From Bacteriovorax sp. PP10 (GTDB taxonomy: Bacteria > Bdellovibrionota > Bacteriovoracia > Bacteriovoracales > Bacteriovoracaceae): a stretch of 64,000 nucleotides of DNA. Position 1 is the first letter of the stretch. Every line of letters begins with the position of its first letter. The translations under genes were made by a program, and so were the position numbers. This document shows positions 8,099 to 16,916 of the stretch, in pieces. The stretch covers positions 186,001 through 250,000 of the forward strand of contig NZ_JAYGJQ010000002.1 in assembly GCF_035013165.1 (NCBI RefSeq), read 5' to 3'. The notes beneath the pieces were generated by a model. The model saw only the letters and a program-made list of their open reading frames with translations, did not search any database and was not told where the DNA came from.

Positions 8099-9952
8099 CT
8101 ATATAATCGGTACTAAATTAAGTGTGTAAATAATTTTAGTTATAAAAACCTGCAAGATATTCATAATTTTATTTTTAGGATGTCTTCTTATTTCCTGCCA
8201 TTCAGTACTTCCCCATAGAGTAGAATTATTTTTTAAATCCTCAATATATTTATTGAGCTTCTGTGCATTTTTAGAATTCTTTGGCAGGTTTTCAATCGTT
8301 GTTCCTACTTCAGAATTTAAGTGACGTGAAATAGGGTCGAGGTTAGATGTCGAAACAGTCAGTGTTTTGCCATCTACAACAACAATTTTTGCATGTAAAA
8401 AACCATAACGTTTATCTCCACCCAGGACTTCATCATCTAACTTTCCATAAGAGTAAATTTCAATTTGCTTTTCAATCGGAGTACCTTGAATGCGTTTCAT
8501 GATTGTTTCTTTAAAAGTTGCATCAACCATGGACTGAGCGACAATGTTGTTTGTCGTAGTAAGGGAGTTTGAAAAAATTCGAACTTTTCTATGAGGATAT
8601 TTTGATGCCCAATTGATAATGAACTCAATTTCTTCATCTGGAATCCAGAAATAAGGAGAAACGATATCAACTGTATCCTCTGCCTTGGCGATGTCAGCGT
8701 GGAGTTTAGAAATAAGCGAATTACCATTGGCCTTATAGTGCTCTTGCTTAGGCATCATGAACATTTTTGTTCTGCTCAGGTTTTGAATTTCATTTAAAAT
8801 AGAAATCAATCCATCTTCAAAATCATTCTCTAAAAATTTTGAATCCACCATTTCTTGTAAGTGAGCATTAAGTTGTCCATTTTCATGCATAAGTCTTTTA
8901 GAGCTGTCACGCATTTGCTTAAATTCTTTTCGAACCTGATCGCGATTAGTTTTAAAAAGGAAATTTTCAAAATTTTTATTGGCAAGATAGTAGTAAATTT
9001 TATTGTAATGATCTTCAAGAGCATTATTGATACTTCCATCATCATTTTTTGTTACAAAGTTTTTAATGAGAATTTCTGCATCTAAGATTGGATTCTTGAT
9101 ACCTTCATTCACAGCATAGTATTTATCAGCGATATTCCGTCCACCAATGATCGCCATGGCATCTTTCGGAGAATTGGCATCGGCCATAAGGATTTTGTCA
9201 TGGCTTCTGCGATTAATCGTAAAAGTGGCAAGTGGTAATCTTTCATTTTCGGGAACAAAAAGATTATGAACGGCCTTCATCCAGTTAGCAACGTGAGCAC
9301 GCACATTGAAAAGTGGATTGAATAAAACAGCTTCAGCATGAGCGAATTCCCCTGTGGGATTTCCAAATTCATCTAAAATTTCCTGACCATTCAGCGAAGC
9401 AAGAGCTTTAATATCATCGTAAAAAGGTGCTTTGGAAAATGATCCAGTCGAATCAACCAGGAGGCGTACTTTTACTCCACGTTTAATTGCCAAACGAAGT
9501 TCGTGCAGAAGCGTTTTTCCCGTATCATCGCCGGTGAAAATAAAATAGCTCAAATCCAAAGTCTTCTTCGCATTTCTAATTAGAAGAATTTTTGCAAGAT
9601 AGCCTTCGTGTGGATCAAGCAGCAGTTTAGACTGGCCATTAATTGGCCCATTATTATCTACTTTAAAATCTTTGATTGATTCAATGATGTTGGTGTATTT
9701 TGCGTTTAACTCTTTTCTCGAATTTAAAATTTTTGTGAGCGAGAGCTCAGGAATTGCTTCCGGTATTTCAATCGTCGATGCATCTTTGATTTGCGGAGTA
9801 CTATTTTTTGCGATGATCGACTGAACTAAAGAGGCACAGTTTTCTTCCGCCGCGGGCCCGCGGATAACGATTTCATATTGAGGCGTACTGCACGATACGG
9901 CGAGCAGCCAAAATAGGAGGTACTGAATGTAGGCCTTAAACCTTAAACCCAT
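8099..9952 (-). CDS. Phospholipase D family lipoprotein with two HKD motifs
   Basis: The 617-residue product begins with a lipoprotein signal peptide ending in LAVSC, with the acylated Cys at residue 21. It carries two HxKxxxxD motifs of the phospholipase D superfamily: His251-Lys253-Asp258 in SHDKILMAD followed by IGGRN, and His520-Lys522-Asp527 in HAKIVVVD followed by STSNLDPIS. The two halves form one active site that hydrolyses or transfers phosphodiester head groups; the overall plan resembles cardiolipin synthase/PLD-type enzymes, although the substrate is not determined. The lipid anchor and export signal place it on the periplasmic side of the envelope or at the surface. It starts a leftward operon with a histidine kinase and an MFS transporter. 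Confidence 0.9.
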   Translation of the reverse strand: MGLRFKAYIQYLLFWLLAVSCSTPQYEIVIRGPAAEENCASLVQSIIAKNSTPQIKDASTIEIPEAIPELSLTKILNSRKELNAKYTNIIESIKDFKVDNNGPINGQSKLLLDPHEGYLAKILLIRNAKKTLDLSYFIFTGDDTGKTLLHELRLAIKRGVKVRLLVDSTGSFSKAPFYDDIKALASLNGQEILDEFGNPTGEFAHAEAVLFNPLFNVRAHVANWMKAVHNLFVPENERLPLATFTINRRSHDKILMADANSPKDAMAIIGGRNIADKYYAVNEGIKNPILDAEILIKNFVTKNDDGSINNALEDHYNKIYYYLANKNFENFLFKTNRDQVRKEFKQMRDSSKRLMHENGQLNAHLQEMVDSKFLENDFEDGLISILNEIQNLSRTKMFMMPKQEHYKANGNSLISKLHADIAKAEDTVDIVSPYFWIPDEEIEFIINWASKYPHRKVRIFSNSLTTTNNIVAQSMVDATFKETIMKRIQGTPIEKQIEIYSYGKLDDEVLGGDKRYGFLHAKIVVVDGKTLTVSTSNLDPISRHLNSEVGTTIENLPKNSKNAQKLNKYIEDLKNNSTLWGSTEWQEIRRHPKNKIMNILQVFITKIIYTLNLVPII

Positions 9953-9982
9953 GAGTATTTATCGGCATTTTTCCAGGAATTC

Positions 9983-10013
9983 TTGACAGGAAAGCTCTGA
10001 CATTGTTTTATAC
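9983..10013 (+). promoter_or_regulatory. Sigma70-type promoter for the Tat flavoprotein gene
   Basis: A perfect TTGACA at 9983-9988 is followed by TTTATA at 10007-10012 after 18 bases (or TTATAC after 19). A transcript from here would have a leader of about 30 bases before the ATG at 10050. Confidence 0.55.
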
Positions 10014-10049
10014 CTCAAACTATTCCATCCTTTCGGGAAATATAAGCCT

Positions 10050-11729
10050 ATGTCATCGAATTTAAACGATTATGAAGCACGCCCACGCCGCGATTTTATT
10101 AAAATGTCACTTATGGCAGGCCTTGCCTTGGCCATCCCTAAGAAGTCAGAAGCTGTGCTGAAGCGCTTTTTACCGAAGAGTTTGATGAGTATTTCTCCCA
10201 TCCAGATTTTAAGTGACGACCAGTTCGCCAGCTTAGATTTCAATGGCGATAACATCGATCGCCCACACGATGTCCTTTGGAACCTTGATGGTTACCTTGT
10301 TAAAAAAGGTGGGATCCCAGCTCCAACTGAAAAAAGAAAAGTTGTTGTTGTCGGTGGTGGTATGGCAGGCCTTATTAGTGCTTATCAACTGCGCGATTTA
10401 AATCCAATCATCCTTGAGCAAGATAAACACTTCGGTGGAAATTCAAAAGGTGAGACATACAAAAACGCAACGTTCTCAATCGGTGCGGCCTATATTACGA
10501 TTCCCGATGATGGCGATGATATCGACACATTCTTAAAAGAAATCGGAATCAAAGAAGAATTAAAATTAGAAGAACCAGACATTACAAAGTTCACATACAA
10601 AAAAAGTATGATGACGGAATTCTGGAAAGGGGCGAGTGATCCTGCTCGCGCTTCGGAATTCATTGCAGTTGATGCTGAATTAAGAAGAATTTATAACGAC
10701 GCTTACCCTGATATCCCATGGACATCTGACAGCGCGATTTCTTACGAAGAGTATTTATATTTAGACACCATTACATTTGAAAAATGGCTTGAATTAAAAT
10801 TCGGAAAAGTTCATCCACATATCGCAGAGTATTTCCAATTATACTGCTGGTCTTCATTCAACGGTTCAATTGAAGAATTATCTGCACTACAAGTTTTAAA
10901 CTTTGTGGCGAGTGAAGTGGACGGTGTTCTTGCTCTTCCAGGTGGAAACGCAGCGATCACACAACGTCTTATGGAAAAAGTAGATGCAGCAACAACTCCA
11001 GGCTCGGTAAGAGCAGGAGCATTCGTTGTAAGAGTTCAAAGAAAACCAAACGGATTAATCTGGGTTACATACGAAGACGCTCAGGGTGTGATGAAGACGA
11101 TTGAAACACAATCTTGTGTTGTTGCTTCTCCAAAATTCGTAGCCAAGCTTATCGTTCCAGGTCTTCCAGAAGATCAGGTTAAACTGATGGATGATTTAAG
11201 CTACAGAGGTTACATCGTAGGGAACGCCATTTTCAATCACCCGGTTAAATCACCAAGCTTTGATATTTTCTGTTTTGAAGGTGAAAAACCTGAAGTGCCA
11301 ATGGCGATGTCACAATCAAAACGTCCATTTTCGGATGTATGTTTTGGAACTTGGGCCGCTGATGATCAAACTCAAAATGGTGTCTTAACTGTTTATAGAG
11401 CGCTTCCCTATGATGGTGGAAGACAATTCTTATTCAACCCACTTGCTCACGATAAACATAAAAATGTCATCCTTAGCGGAATGAAAGACTTTGCAGCTGC
11501 TGTTGGTGTGAACTTCGCTGACTTAAAAGGAATGCGTATGACTCGTTGGGGGCATTCACTTCCAGTTGCTAGTCGTGGTCTTATCCAAAGTGGATACCTA
11601 GATAGAATGAGCCGTCCATTTGGTGGAAATATTTTCTTTGCTAACCAGGATAACTGGGCAAACCCAGCTTTCGAGTGTTCATTTGCTGCCGCGAAAGTTG
11701 CAACAGATGCAGTTAAGAAACTTTTTTAA
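10050..11729 (+). CDS. Tat-exported FAD-dependent amine oxidase-like flavoprotein
   Basis: The N-terminus carries a twin-arginine signal (RPRRDFIK followed by the hydrophobic MSLMAGLALAIP), so the protein should be folded with its cofactor and exported by Tat. Residues about 95-125 form a dinucleotide-binding fold: KVVVVGGGMAGL, then acidic ILEQD and FGGNS, as in the flavin amine oxidase/NAD(P)-binding Rossmann group. The C-terminus has the second FAD contact NIFFANQDNWANPAFECSF, where these enzymes close over the isoalloxazine ring. The reaction is an oxidation or desaturation in the periplasm; the substrate is unknown. Its 559 residues suit the family. The gene is convergent with copA, and the coding regions overlap by 17 bases. 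Confidence 0.85.
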   Translation: MSSNLNDYEARPRRDFIKMSLMAGLALAIPKKSEAVLKRFLPKSLMSISPIQILSDDQFASLDFNGDNIDRPHDVLWNLDGYLVKKGGIPAPTEKRKVVVVGGGMAGLISAYQLRDLNPIILEQDKHFGGNSKGETYKNATFSIGAAYITIPDDGDDIDTFLKEIGIKEELKLEEPDITKFTYKKSMMTEFWKGASDPARASEFIAVDAELRRIYNDAYPDIPWTSDSAISYEEYLYLDTITFEKWLELKFGKVHPHIAEYFQLYCWSSFNGSIEELSALQVLNFVASEVDGVLALPGGNAAITQRLMEKVDAATTPGSVRAGAFVVRVQRKPNGLIWVTYEDAQGVMKTIETQSCVVASPKFVAKLIVPGLPEDQVKLMDDLSYRGYIVGNAIFNHPVKSPSFDIFCFEGEKPEVPMAMSQSKRPFSDVCFGTWAADDQTQNGVLTVYRALPYDGGRQFLFNPLAHDKHKNVILSGMKDFAAAVGVNFADLKGMRMTRWGHSLPVASRGLIQSGYLDRMSRPFGGNIFFANQDNWANPAFECSFAAAKVATDAVKKLF

Positions 11730-13848
11730 CTCTAAAAGAATTCACGATTACTGAGAAGCTGGATAATCCCATCGCAAGACTCGCCCACATTGGTGTAAGG
11801 GAAACCTTATACCAAGGGTAGAAAACTCCCGCTGCCAGTGGAATACATAATAAATTGTATAAAGACGAAAGAAGTAGATTTTCTTTAATGATTCTCATTG
11901 TGCGTTTTGATCTGCCGAAAAAATCACTCACGAGTAAGATCTTCCCATCAAGTAATGACACTTCAGAAGCTTCTAGTGCCACATCTGAGCCGTTACTCAT
12001 GGCAATTGATAGATCAGCTCTCGCCAATGCCGGAGCATCGTTAATACCGTCACCAATCATCGCAACTTTGAAATTCTTTGATTGAAGTTCTGTAATGAAA
12101 TCTGCTTTACCAACAGGTTTAACTCCTGCTTTGATAAACTCTGGTGTGATTCCAATTTCAGATCCGATTTTATGAGCAATCCCAACATGATCACCTGTAA
12201 GCATCCATACATTGATATTCAAGTCGTGAAGTTTTTTAATTAACTCACGCGCTTCAGATTTAATCGGGTCAGTAATAATAAAAGCAGCAGTTAACTTTTT
12301 ATCAATTGATAAGAAAACATAACTCCCAACATTCTCAGTATAAAAACTCTTAGGAATAACTTCTAAAACGCCTTCCTGTTTTAATAAATCAGCATTCCCT
12401 AAAGCAAGACTCTTACCATTCATTTCGGCCACAACACCAAGACCAGTTAAACTTTTAAATTTATCCGGATCTAAGAGTGAAATTTCCTGCTTTAAAGCAT
12501 GATTTGCAATTGATTGCGAAAGTGGGTGAGTTGAATACTGAAGTGACGAAGCTGCTAGTTTTAAAACTATCGCTGCATCAGCTGTTTTATCAAACAAATG
12601 AATTTGTGTCAGTTCGGGACGTCCTTCAGTTAGTGTTCCTGTTTTATCAAAAACGATCGTATCAATATGAGACCCTTTTTCAATAATGTGCCCACCACTG
12701 ATCAGAAGTCCATTTTTTGCAGCTTCACTAGTCGAAAGCATGATCGCCATGGGAACAGCGAGTCCTAAAGCACAAGGACAAGCGATAACTAAAACTGCAA
12801 TCATATGAGTCAACGACATCGACATATCACCAGTGATTAAAAACCAAGTGACAAATGTTACGGCCGCAACCACTAAGATAATTGGTACGAAAAATTTAAC
12901 GATACGATCAGCATACTTTTCAATCGGAGCTTTCTTTAGTTGAGCTTTCTCAACAAAAGAGACGATTTCAGAAATAAAAGTATCATGAATAGTAGAGTTA
13001 ACTTTTATCGTAACAGAACCTTCAAGGTTCATACTTCCCGCAAAAACTTTTGAGCCAACAGATTTTGCAATCGCTTGAGACTCACCAGTTAACATTGCTT
13101 CATCAGCATGCGTTTCACCTTCAACGATTTCTCCATCGAGAGGAAACTTCTCACCTGGACGCAAACGAATGATATCACCAGCTTTCAAATCAATAACCGG
13201 AGTATTTACTTCTTTGCCATCAACAATCAGCGAAGCAAACTTGATTTGCATTTTATAAAGAGAGCTTAAATTACTTCTCGCTTTAGTTTTTGCAATCCCA
13301 TCGAGGTAGTGCCCAATAAGTGAAAAAGCAATAATGAAAGCTCCACCTTCAAAATAAGGATGGGCGTGAGGGGACATGATAATTAAATATAAACTATAAA
13401 AATAAGAGCTGAGTACACCTAAACCAATCAGGGTATTCATGTTCGAGTGAAAACCAAAAACGGCTTTGATATAAGCTCGGCCATAACCAAAAACTAAAAT
13501 AGTTGTTAGGATGGCCTGAATAAGATTGTTGGGAACAACCATAGCAAAAAACATAGTCACTGAAGCTAAAACTAAAGCGATCATCGCTTTATAAAAGTCA
13601 GCATTAAAAACAGTATCAATGGCCTTTGCATCTTTTGCATTAGGATCAATCGCACGGTATCCAAGTTTTTTTAACAGAGCATGAAAAGTCTCAAGATCAA
13701 ATTCAGATCCTGTTTTAAACTCGGCCGTCTCTGTCGCGAAGTTAACTTGTGCCTCCTCAACTCCTTTTAAAAGTTTCGTCTCCTTCTCGATAATTCCCGA
13801 GCAGGCCACACAAGTCATTCCTTCAATTTTAAACTTTAGATTATTCAA
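11713..13848 (-). CDS. copA: Copper-translocating P1B-type ATPase CopA
   Basis: CopA pumps Cu(I) out of the cytoplasm using ATP. The 711-residue protein has one N-terminal heavy-metal-associated domain with Cys13 and Cys16 in GMTCVACSG, eight transmembrane helices, the membrane copper site Cys357-Pro-Cys359 in ACPCALGLAVP, the phosphorylated Asp401 in DKTGT, the phosphatase-domain TGES motif and the C-terminal MIGDGINDAPAL hinge. The start is a TTG at 13848 inside the last codons of copZ, preceded by GGAG about ten bases upstream; choosing the next ATG would destroy the metal-binding domain. The eight-base overlap with copZ implies translational coupling. All signature residues are present. 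Confidence 0.95.
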   Translation of the reverse strand: MNNLKFKIEGMTCVACSGIIEKETKLLKGVEEAQVNFATETAEFKTGSEFDLETFHALLKKLGYRAIDPNAKDAKAIDTVFNADFYKAMIALVLASVTMFFAMVVPNNLIQAILTTILVFGYGRAYIKAVFGFHSNMNTLIGLGVLSSYFYSLYLIIMSPHAHPYFEGGAFIIAFSLIGHYLDGIAKTKARSNLSSLYKMQIKFASLIVDGKEVNTPVIDLKAGDIIRLRPGEKFPLDGEIVEGETHADEAMLTGESQAIAKSVGSKVFAGSMNLEGSVTIKVNSTIHDTFISEIVSFVEKAQLKKAPIEKYADRIVKFFVPIILVVAAVTFVTWFLITGDMSMSLTHMIAVLVIACPCALGLAVPMAIMLSTSEAAKNGLLISGGHIIEKGSHIDTIVFDKTGTLTEGRPELTQIHLFDKTADAAIVLKLAASSLQYSTHPLSQSIANHALKQEISLLDPDKFKSLTGLGVVAEMNGKSLALGNADLLKQEGVLEVIPKSFYTENVGSYVFLSIDKKLTAAFIITDPIKSEARELIKKLHDLNINVWMLTGDHVGIAHKIGSEIGITPEFIKAGVKPVGKADFITELQSKNFKVAMIGDGINDAPALARADLSIAMSNGSDVALEASEVSLLDGKILLVSDFFGRSKRTMRIIKENLLLSSLYNLLCIPLAAGVFYPWYKVSLTPMWASLAMGLSSFSVIVNSFRVKKVS

Positions 13849-14071
13849 GTTCTACTGACTCCACTTGAAATCCAGCTTTAGCGATAGTGTCTTTCAAAAC
13901 CGCTATCGTACTTTGTTCAGAGTTGAACTTAATATTAACTTTTCCAGTTTCAACGTTAACGTCGACTGCACTTTCAATATTTAATCCTTCAACACCTTTT
14001 TTTATTTTGCCAGCGCATCCACCACAGTGCATGCCGTTTACTTTAAAATTTACTGATTTATTCGTTGTCAC
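13841..14071 (-). CDS. copZ: Copper chaperone CopZ (heavy-metal-associated domain)
   Basis: This 76-residue protein is a single ferredoxin-like heavy-metal-associated domain with the metal-binding pair Cys16 and Cys19 in GMHCGGCAGK. Such proteins carry Cu(I) to the CopA ATPase and sometimes to a copper-responsive repressor. An AAGGAG ribosome binding site lies directly upstream. The stop codon overlaps the TTG start of copA, so chaperone and pump are made together. The 64-base gap to the divergent exported protein gene should contain promoters for both directions; TATACT at 14090-14095 is a candidate -10 box for the rightward gene. Confidence 0.93.
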   Translation of the reverse strand: MTTNKSVNFKVNGMHCGGCAGKIKKGVEGLNIESAVDVNVETGKVNIKFNSEQSTIAVLKDTIAKAGFQVESVELE

Positions 14072-14135
14072 ATTTTCTCCTTATCGTCGTATACTTAGTG
14101 AGATTAGACTTTGATCTTAACAAAAGGAATACGCT

Positions 14136-14522
14136 ATGAAAGCCTCATTTGTGACATTATTACTGGCAACACTTCTCTCGCAATCTGCATTCGCCCATGG
14201 CATGAATAAAGCAGGCCCGAATGGTGGTTACGTCCGCATGCCTGGCAATTATCACGTAGAGTTAGTCTCAAAAGAGAAGGCCGTAATAGTCTACTTCTTA
14301 GATATGATGTTCAAACCTATAGCTATTGACCAAGCAAGCGTTAAGCTCTCTCTAAAAGGCGATAAGAGCTTTAAAACGGATTGTATAAAGGAAGCTGCAA
14401 GTTTTAAATGTGACTTAAAGAATGAGTCACTAAAAAATTACAAAGAAGTAACGTTAGAATCAACACGCGACGGTAAGGCCATCGCTACTTCAACGTACAA
14501 ACTTCCATTAAGCTTTATGTAA
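14136..14522 (+). CDS. Small periplasmic protein, probable metal-linked
   Basis: The 128-residue product has a Sec signal peptide ending SAFA-HG. The mature protein begins HGMNKAGPNGGYVRM and then YHVELV, a His/Met-rich opening that resembles the N-terminal segment found in some exported proteins of metal efflux systems. Two cysteines (in TDCIKE and FKCDL) could form a disulfide. The rest is a beta-rich domain of about 100 residues that I do not recognise. It is divergent from copZ-copA, which supports a role in copper handling in the periplasm, but this is inference from context. An AAAGGAA ribosome binding site precedes the ATG. Confidence 0.7.
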   Translation: MKASFVTLLLATLLSQSAFAHGMNKAGPNGGYVRMPGNYHVELVSKEKAVIVYFLDMMFKPIAIDQASVKLSLKGDKSFKTDCIKEAASFKCDLKNESLKNYKEVTLESTRDGKAIATSTYKLPLSFM

Positions 14523-14978
14523 TTACTTATTGTAAGGATGATTCGCCACAATCGTTTGTGCGCGATAAATCTGTTCGACTAAAAGAAGGCGAGCGAGTTT
14601 ATGAGGGTAAGTTAACTCCGAAAGAGACAACCTGAAATGAGCTCGCTTAATCACAGCTTCACCATGCCCGGAAGCTCCACCGATAATAAAAATCACCGAC
14701 TGACGTTCATAAACATTAGAAAGCCACTTAGAAAAATTCACACTAGTGAACTGCTTTCCATTTTCTGCGAGTAAAACAATATAAGGATTTTCGTTTTTTG
14801 AGATTTCGTCGATTCTCGCGATCACTTCTTTAGCTTCTTTATTAAGATCTTCAGAGTGAGCGCGAGCTTCATAGATAGTAAGTTTTGGTACAGTTAAACG
14901 CTTGAAATAATCTTTTTCCAGTTCTTCAATATTCTTGTCACCAAGACGGCCTACAACAATGAGATGAAGATCTTTCAA
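14523..14978 (-). CDS. rlmH: 23S rRNA pseudouridine1915 N3-methyltransferase RlmH
   Basis: RlmH methylates N3 of pseudouridine 1915 in helix 69 of 23S rRNA, in the assembled 70S ribosome. The 151-residue length and the SPOUT knot are characteristic: FIIGGASGHGE binds S-adenosylmethionine and the C-terminal LSLSELTYPHKLARLLLVEQ and YRAQTIVANHPYNK segments are nearly invariant. The start is a TTG at 14978 with an AAAGGAT ribosome binding site. It is the last gene of the rplU-rpmA-obg-rsfS-rlmH cluster, 14 bases after rsfS. Confidence 0.96.
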   Translation of the reverse strand: MKDLHLIVVGRLGDKNIEELEKDYFKRLTVPKLTIYEARAHSEDLNKEAKEVIARIDEISKNENPYIVLLAENGKQFTSVNFSKWLSNVYERQSVIFIIGGASGHGEAVIKRAHFRLSLSELTYPHKLARLLLVEQIYRAQTIVANHPYNK

Positions 14979-14992
14979 AGGTAATCCTTTAA

Positions 14993-15466
14993 CTAGAAGT
15001 AGTTTCTTCCAGAATCATCTCCGCCACCTTTTCTCTCAGACTCAGGAGTCGAGAAGTAGTATGACTCAGGGATATCAACGTTAAGTGCATTTTTGTATAG
15101 ATGCTCAAGATCGTAAACTGTTCTTGATGGCTCATGGAATACGTGAACAATAATGTCGCCGTAGTCTAGAAGGATCCAGTCAGTGTTAGTCTTTAGACCT
15201 TCTTTCGAAAGTGCTTCAATGTTGTTAAGTCTCATCTGGTGAGAAATCTCTTCTGCCATTGCACTTGCTTGAGTAGGGTTGCTTGCTGAAGCGATAACGA
15301 AGTAGTCAGCGATCCCTGAAACTTGTCTTAGGTCCAAAACTTTAAGGTTTAATCCTTTGAAGTTTCCCATGATCCAGGCAGATGCCATCGCAAGGTTTAA
15401 TGGAGCTTCAAGAGTCTTGTCATCGATAATTGCAGTTACTTCTTTATTTACATAATCACGATTCAT
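14993..15466 (-). CDS. rsfS: Ribosomal silencing factor RsfS
   Basis: RsfS (Iojap/DUF143 family) binds ribosomal protein L14 on the large subunit and blocks subunit joining when nutrients are short. The core motifs are present in the 157-residue protein: LKVLDLRQVSGIADYFVIASA near residue 40, LLDYGDIIVHVFHEP near 110 and DLEHLYKNA near 125. A C-terminal tail of about 25 residues (SYYFSTPESERKGGGDDSGRN) is longer than in the compact family members. Its GAGGAAT ribosome binding site overlaps the end of obg, with a three-base gap, so the pair is coupled. Confidence 0.95.
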   Translation of the reverse strand: MNRDYVNKEVTAIIDDKTLEAPLNLAMASAWIMGNFKGLNLKVLDLRQVSGIADYFVIASASNPTQASAMAEEISHQMRLNNIEALSKEGLKTNTDWILLDYGDIIVHVFHEPSRTVYDLEHLYKNALNVDIPESYYFSTPESERKGGGDDSGRNYF

Positions 15467-15469
15467 TTT

Positions 15470-16549
15470 CTATTCCTCATCTTCTTCTACAGGGTAGATT
15501 CCTTCATACTTATTAGGATTCGCCTTTGCTTTTTCTTTCTTAGTTGCTTTTTCCATATCGATACATTTAATCATGAGTCCTTTTAGTTCCTGGATTGAGC
15601 GTCCTGAAACCGCAGAGATAGTCATAACTTTTTTGTCTAATTGCTCTTCAAAGAAGTTCTGGAATTTTGCAATTTCTTCTTCTGTCATAGCATCAATTTT
15701 TGTTAAACACACTAGTTCGCGTTTAGTCGCCAGATCTGCACTGTATTTTTCAAGTTCAGTGCGGATAACAACGTATTGCTCGAATGCTTCGTATTCATCA
15801 AGACACCAAGACACGTCCACCAAGTGAACTAATGCTGATGTTCTTTCAATGTGCTTTAAGAATTTAACTCCAAGGCCTTTACCTTCAGAAGCATCTTCAA
15901 TCAGTCCCGGAATATCAGCTACAACAAAAGATCTCTCTCCTAATGTAACAACACCAAGGTTTGGCTCAAGAGTTGTGAAAGGGTAGTCTGCAATTTTCGG
16001 ACGTGCTGCCGAGATCGCAGAAATTAAAGTTGATTTACCTGCATTCGGAAGACCGATTAAGGCAAGATCAGCAATAAGTTTTAGTTCAAGATCCAGGTAC
16101 ATCTCAACACCTGGAAGACCAGGTTGAGCGATACGAGGAGCTTGGTTAGTTGAAGATTTGAAATTGATGTTTCCACGACCACCGTTACCACCATCAGCGA
16201 TAACAATTCTTTCGTCGTGAATTTTCAGGTCTGCAATGACTGCACCTGTTTCAGAATTTTTAATGATTGTTCCAACTGGAACTTCAAGAATATAATCTTG
16301 TCCGTCTTTACCGTTAAGCTGTCTTCCAGCTCCGGGTTCACCGTCTTCTGCTTTGAATACTTTCTTCCCGCGGAAGTTAATAAGTGTATTGATGTTTTCG
16401 TTTGCTACGAAAATAACCGATCCACCGTTACCACCATCACCACCATCGGGACCACCGAATGGAATTGATTTTTCTCTACGGAAAGTGATGGCACCAGGAC
16501 CACCGTGACCAGAGATTGCTATAATTTTAACTTCATCTATAAAACGCAT
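15470..16549 (-). CDS. obg: GTPase Obg/CgtA, 50S assembly factor
   Basis: Obg is an essential GTPase acting in late 50S subunit assembly and stress signalling. The 359-residue protein starts with the glycine-rich Obg fold (GHGGPGAITFRREK, GGDGGNGG, GNGGRGN; about 1-158). The G domain follows with G1 GLPNAGKSTL, G3 DIPGLIE and G4 LTKID. The C-terminal extra domain is replaced by a short acidic tail (EGIYPVEEDEE). An AAGGT ribosome binding site precedes the ATG. It lies downstream of a strong terminator hairpin after rpmA, so transcription must read through that hairpin or start in the 20-base gap. Confidence 0.96.
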   Translation of the reverse strand: MRFIDEVKIIAISGHGGPGAITFRREKSIPFGGPDGGDGGNGGSVIFVANENINTLINFRGKKVFKAEDGEPGAGRQLNGKDGQDYILEVPVGTIIKNSETGAVIADLKIHDERIVIADGGNGGRGNINFKSSTNQAPRIAQPGLPGVEMYLDLELKLIADLALIGLPNAGKSTLISAISAARPKIADYPFTTLEPNLGVVTLGERSFVVADIPGLIEDASEGKGLGVKFLKHIERTSALVHLVDVSWCLDEYEAFEQYVVIRTELEKYSADLATKRELVCLTKIDAMTEEEIAKFQNFFEEQLDKKVMTISAVSGRSIQELKGLMIKCIDMEKATKKEKAKANPNKYEGIYPVEEDEE

Positions 16550-16570
16550 TTTTACCTTAGTTGATCCCTA

Positions 16571-16602
16571 AAAATAAAAAAGGGAATCCATTGGATTCCC
16601 TT
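16571..16602 (-). terminator. Intrinsic terminator between rpmA and obg
   Basis: AAGGGAATCC (16580-16589) pairs perfectly with GGATTCCCTT (16593-16602) across a three-base loop. On the reverse strand the stem is followed by TTTTTATTTT. This is a textbook rho-independent terminator, located after rpmA and only about 20 bases before the obg start. Confidence 0.85.
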
Positions 16603-16633
16603 ATAACACATTTAGTAATTTTGAAAGTAAAAA

Positions 16634-16888
16634 CTAAGCTGGAACTACTGAAACTAGTTTTTTAGACTTAGTGTAGTGAGTGAATTTTACTACTCCATCT
16701 ACAGTTGCGTAGATAGTGAAGTCACGACCCATTCCTACTCCAGTACCTGGAAATAGTTTAGTTCCTTTTTGTCTTACGATGATGTTCCCAGAGATAACTT
16801 GTTCTCCACCGTATTTTTTTGTTCCACGCATTTTAGGATTTGAATCTCTACCGTTAGCTGTGGACCCGGCGGCTTTTTTGTGTGCCAT
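16634..16888 (-). CDS. rpmA: Ribosomal protein L27
   Basis: L27 sits at the peptidyl-transferase centre of the 50S subunit, with its N-terminal tail near the tRNA acceptor ends. The 84 residues match the family throughout: [38 protein letters not shown] and [18 protein letters not shown]. No Firmicute-type cleavable N-terminal extension is present. It is 28 bases after rplU in the usual L21-L27 order and is followed by an intrinsic terminator. Confidence 0.98.
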   Translation of the reverse strand: MAHKKAAGSTANGRDSNPKMRGTKKYGGEQVISGNIIVRQKGTKLFPGTGVGMGRDFTIYATVDGVVKFTHYTKSKKLVSVVPA

Positions 16889-16916
16889 TGTATAACTCCT
16901 GAATAAACTCTTTTAA

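Noticed and set aside
9001-9045. Alternative-frame reading within the phospholipase D gene.
   Set aside because: The main frame has intact HKD motifs and a lipobox, and the shadow frame is low-complexity with an Ile/Lys-rich composition.
13887-14114. Rightward reading frame opposite copZ.
   Set aside because: It is the antisense shadow of copZ, with no ribosome binding site and no recognisable protein features; the same holds for other opposite-strand frames across the window.
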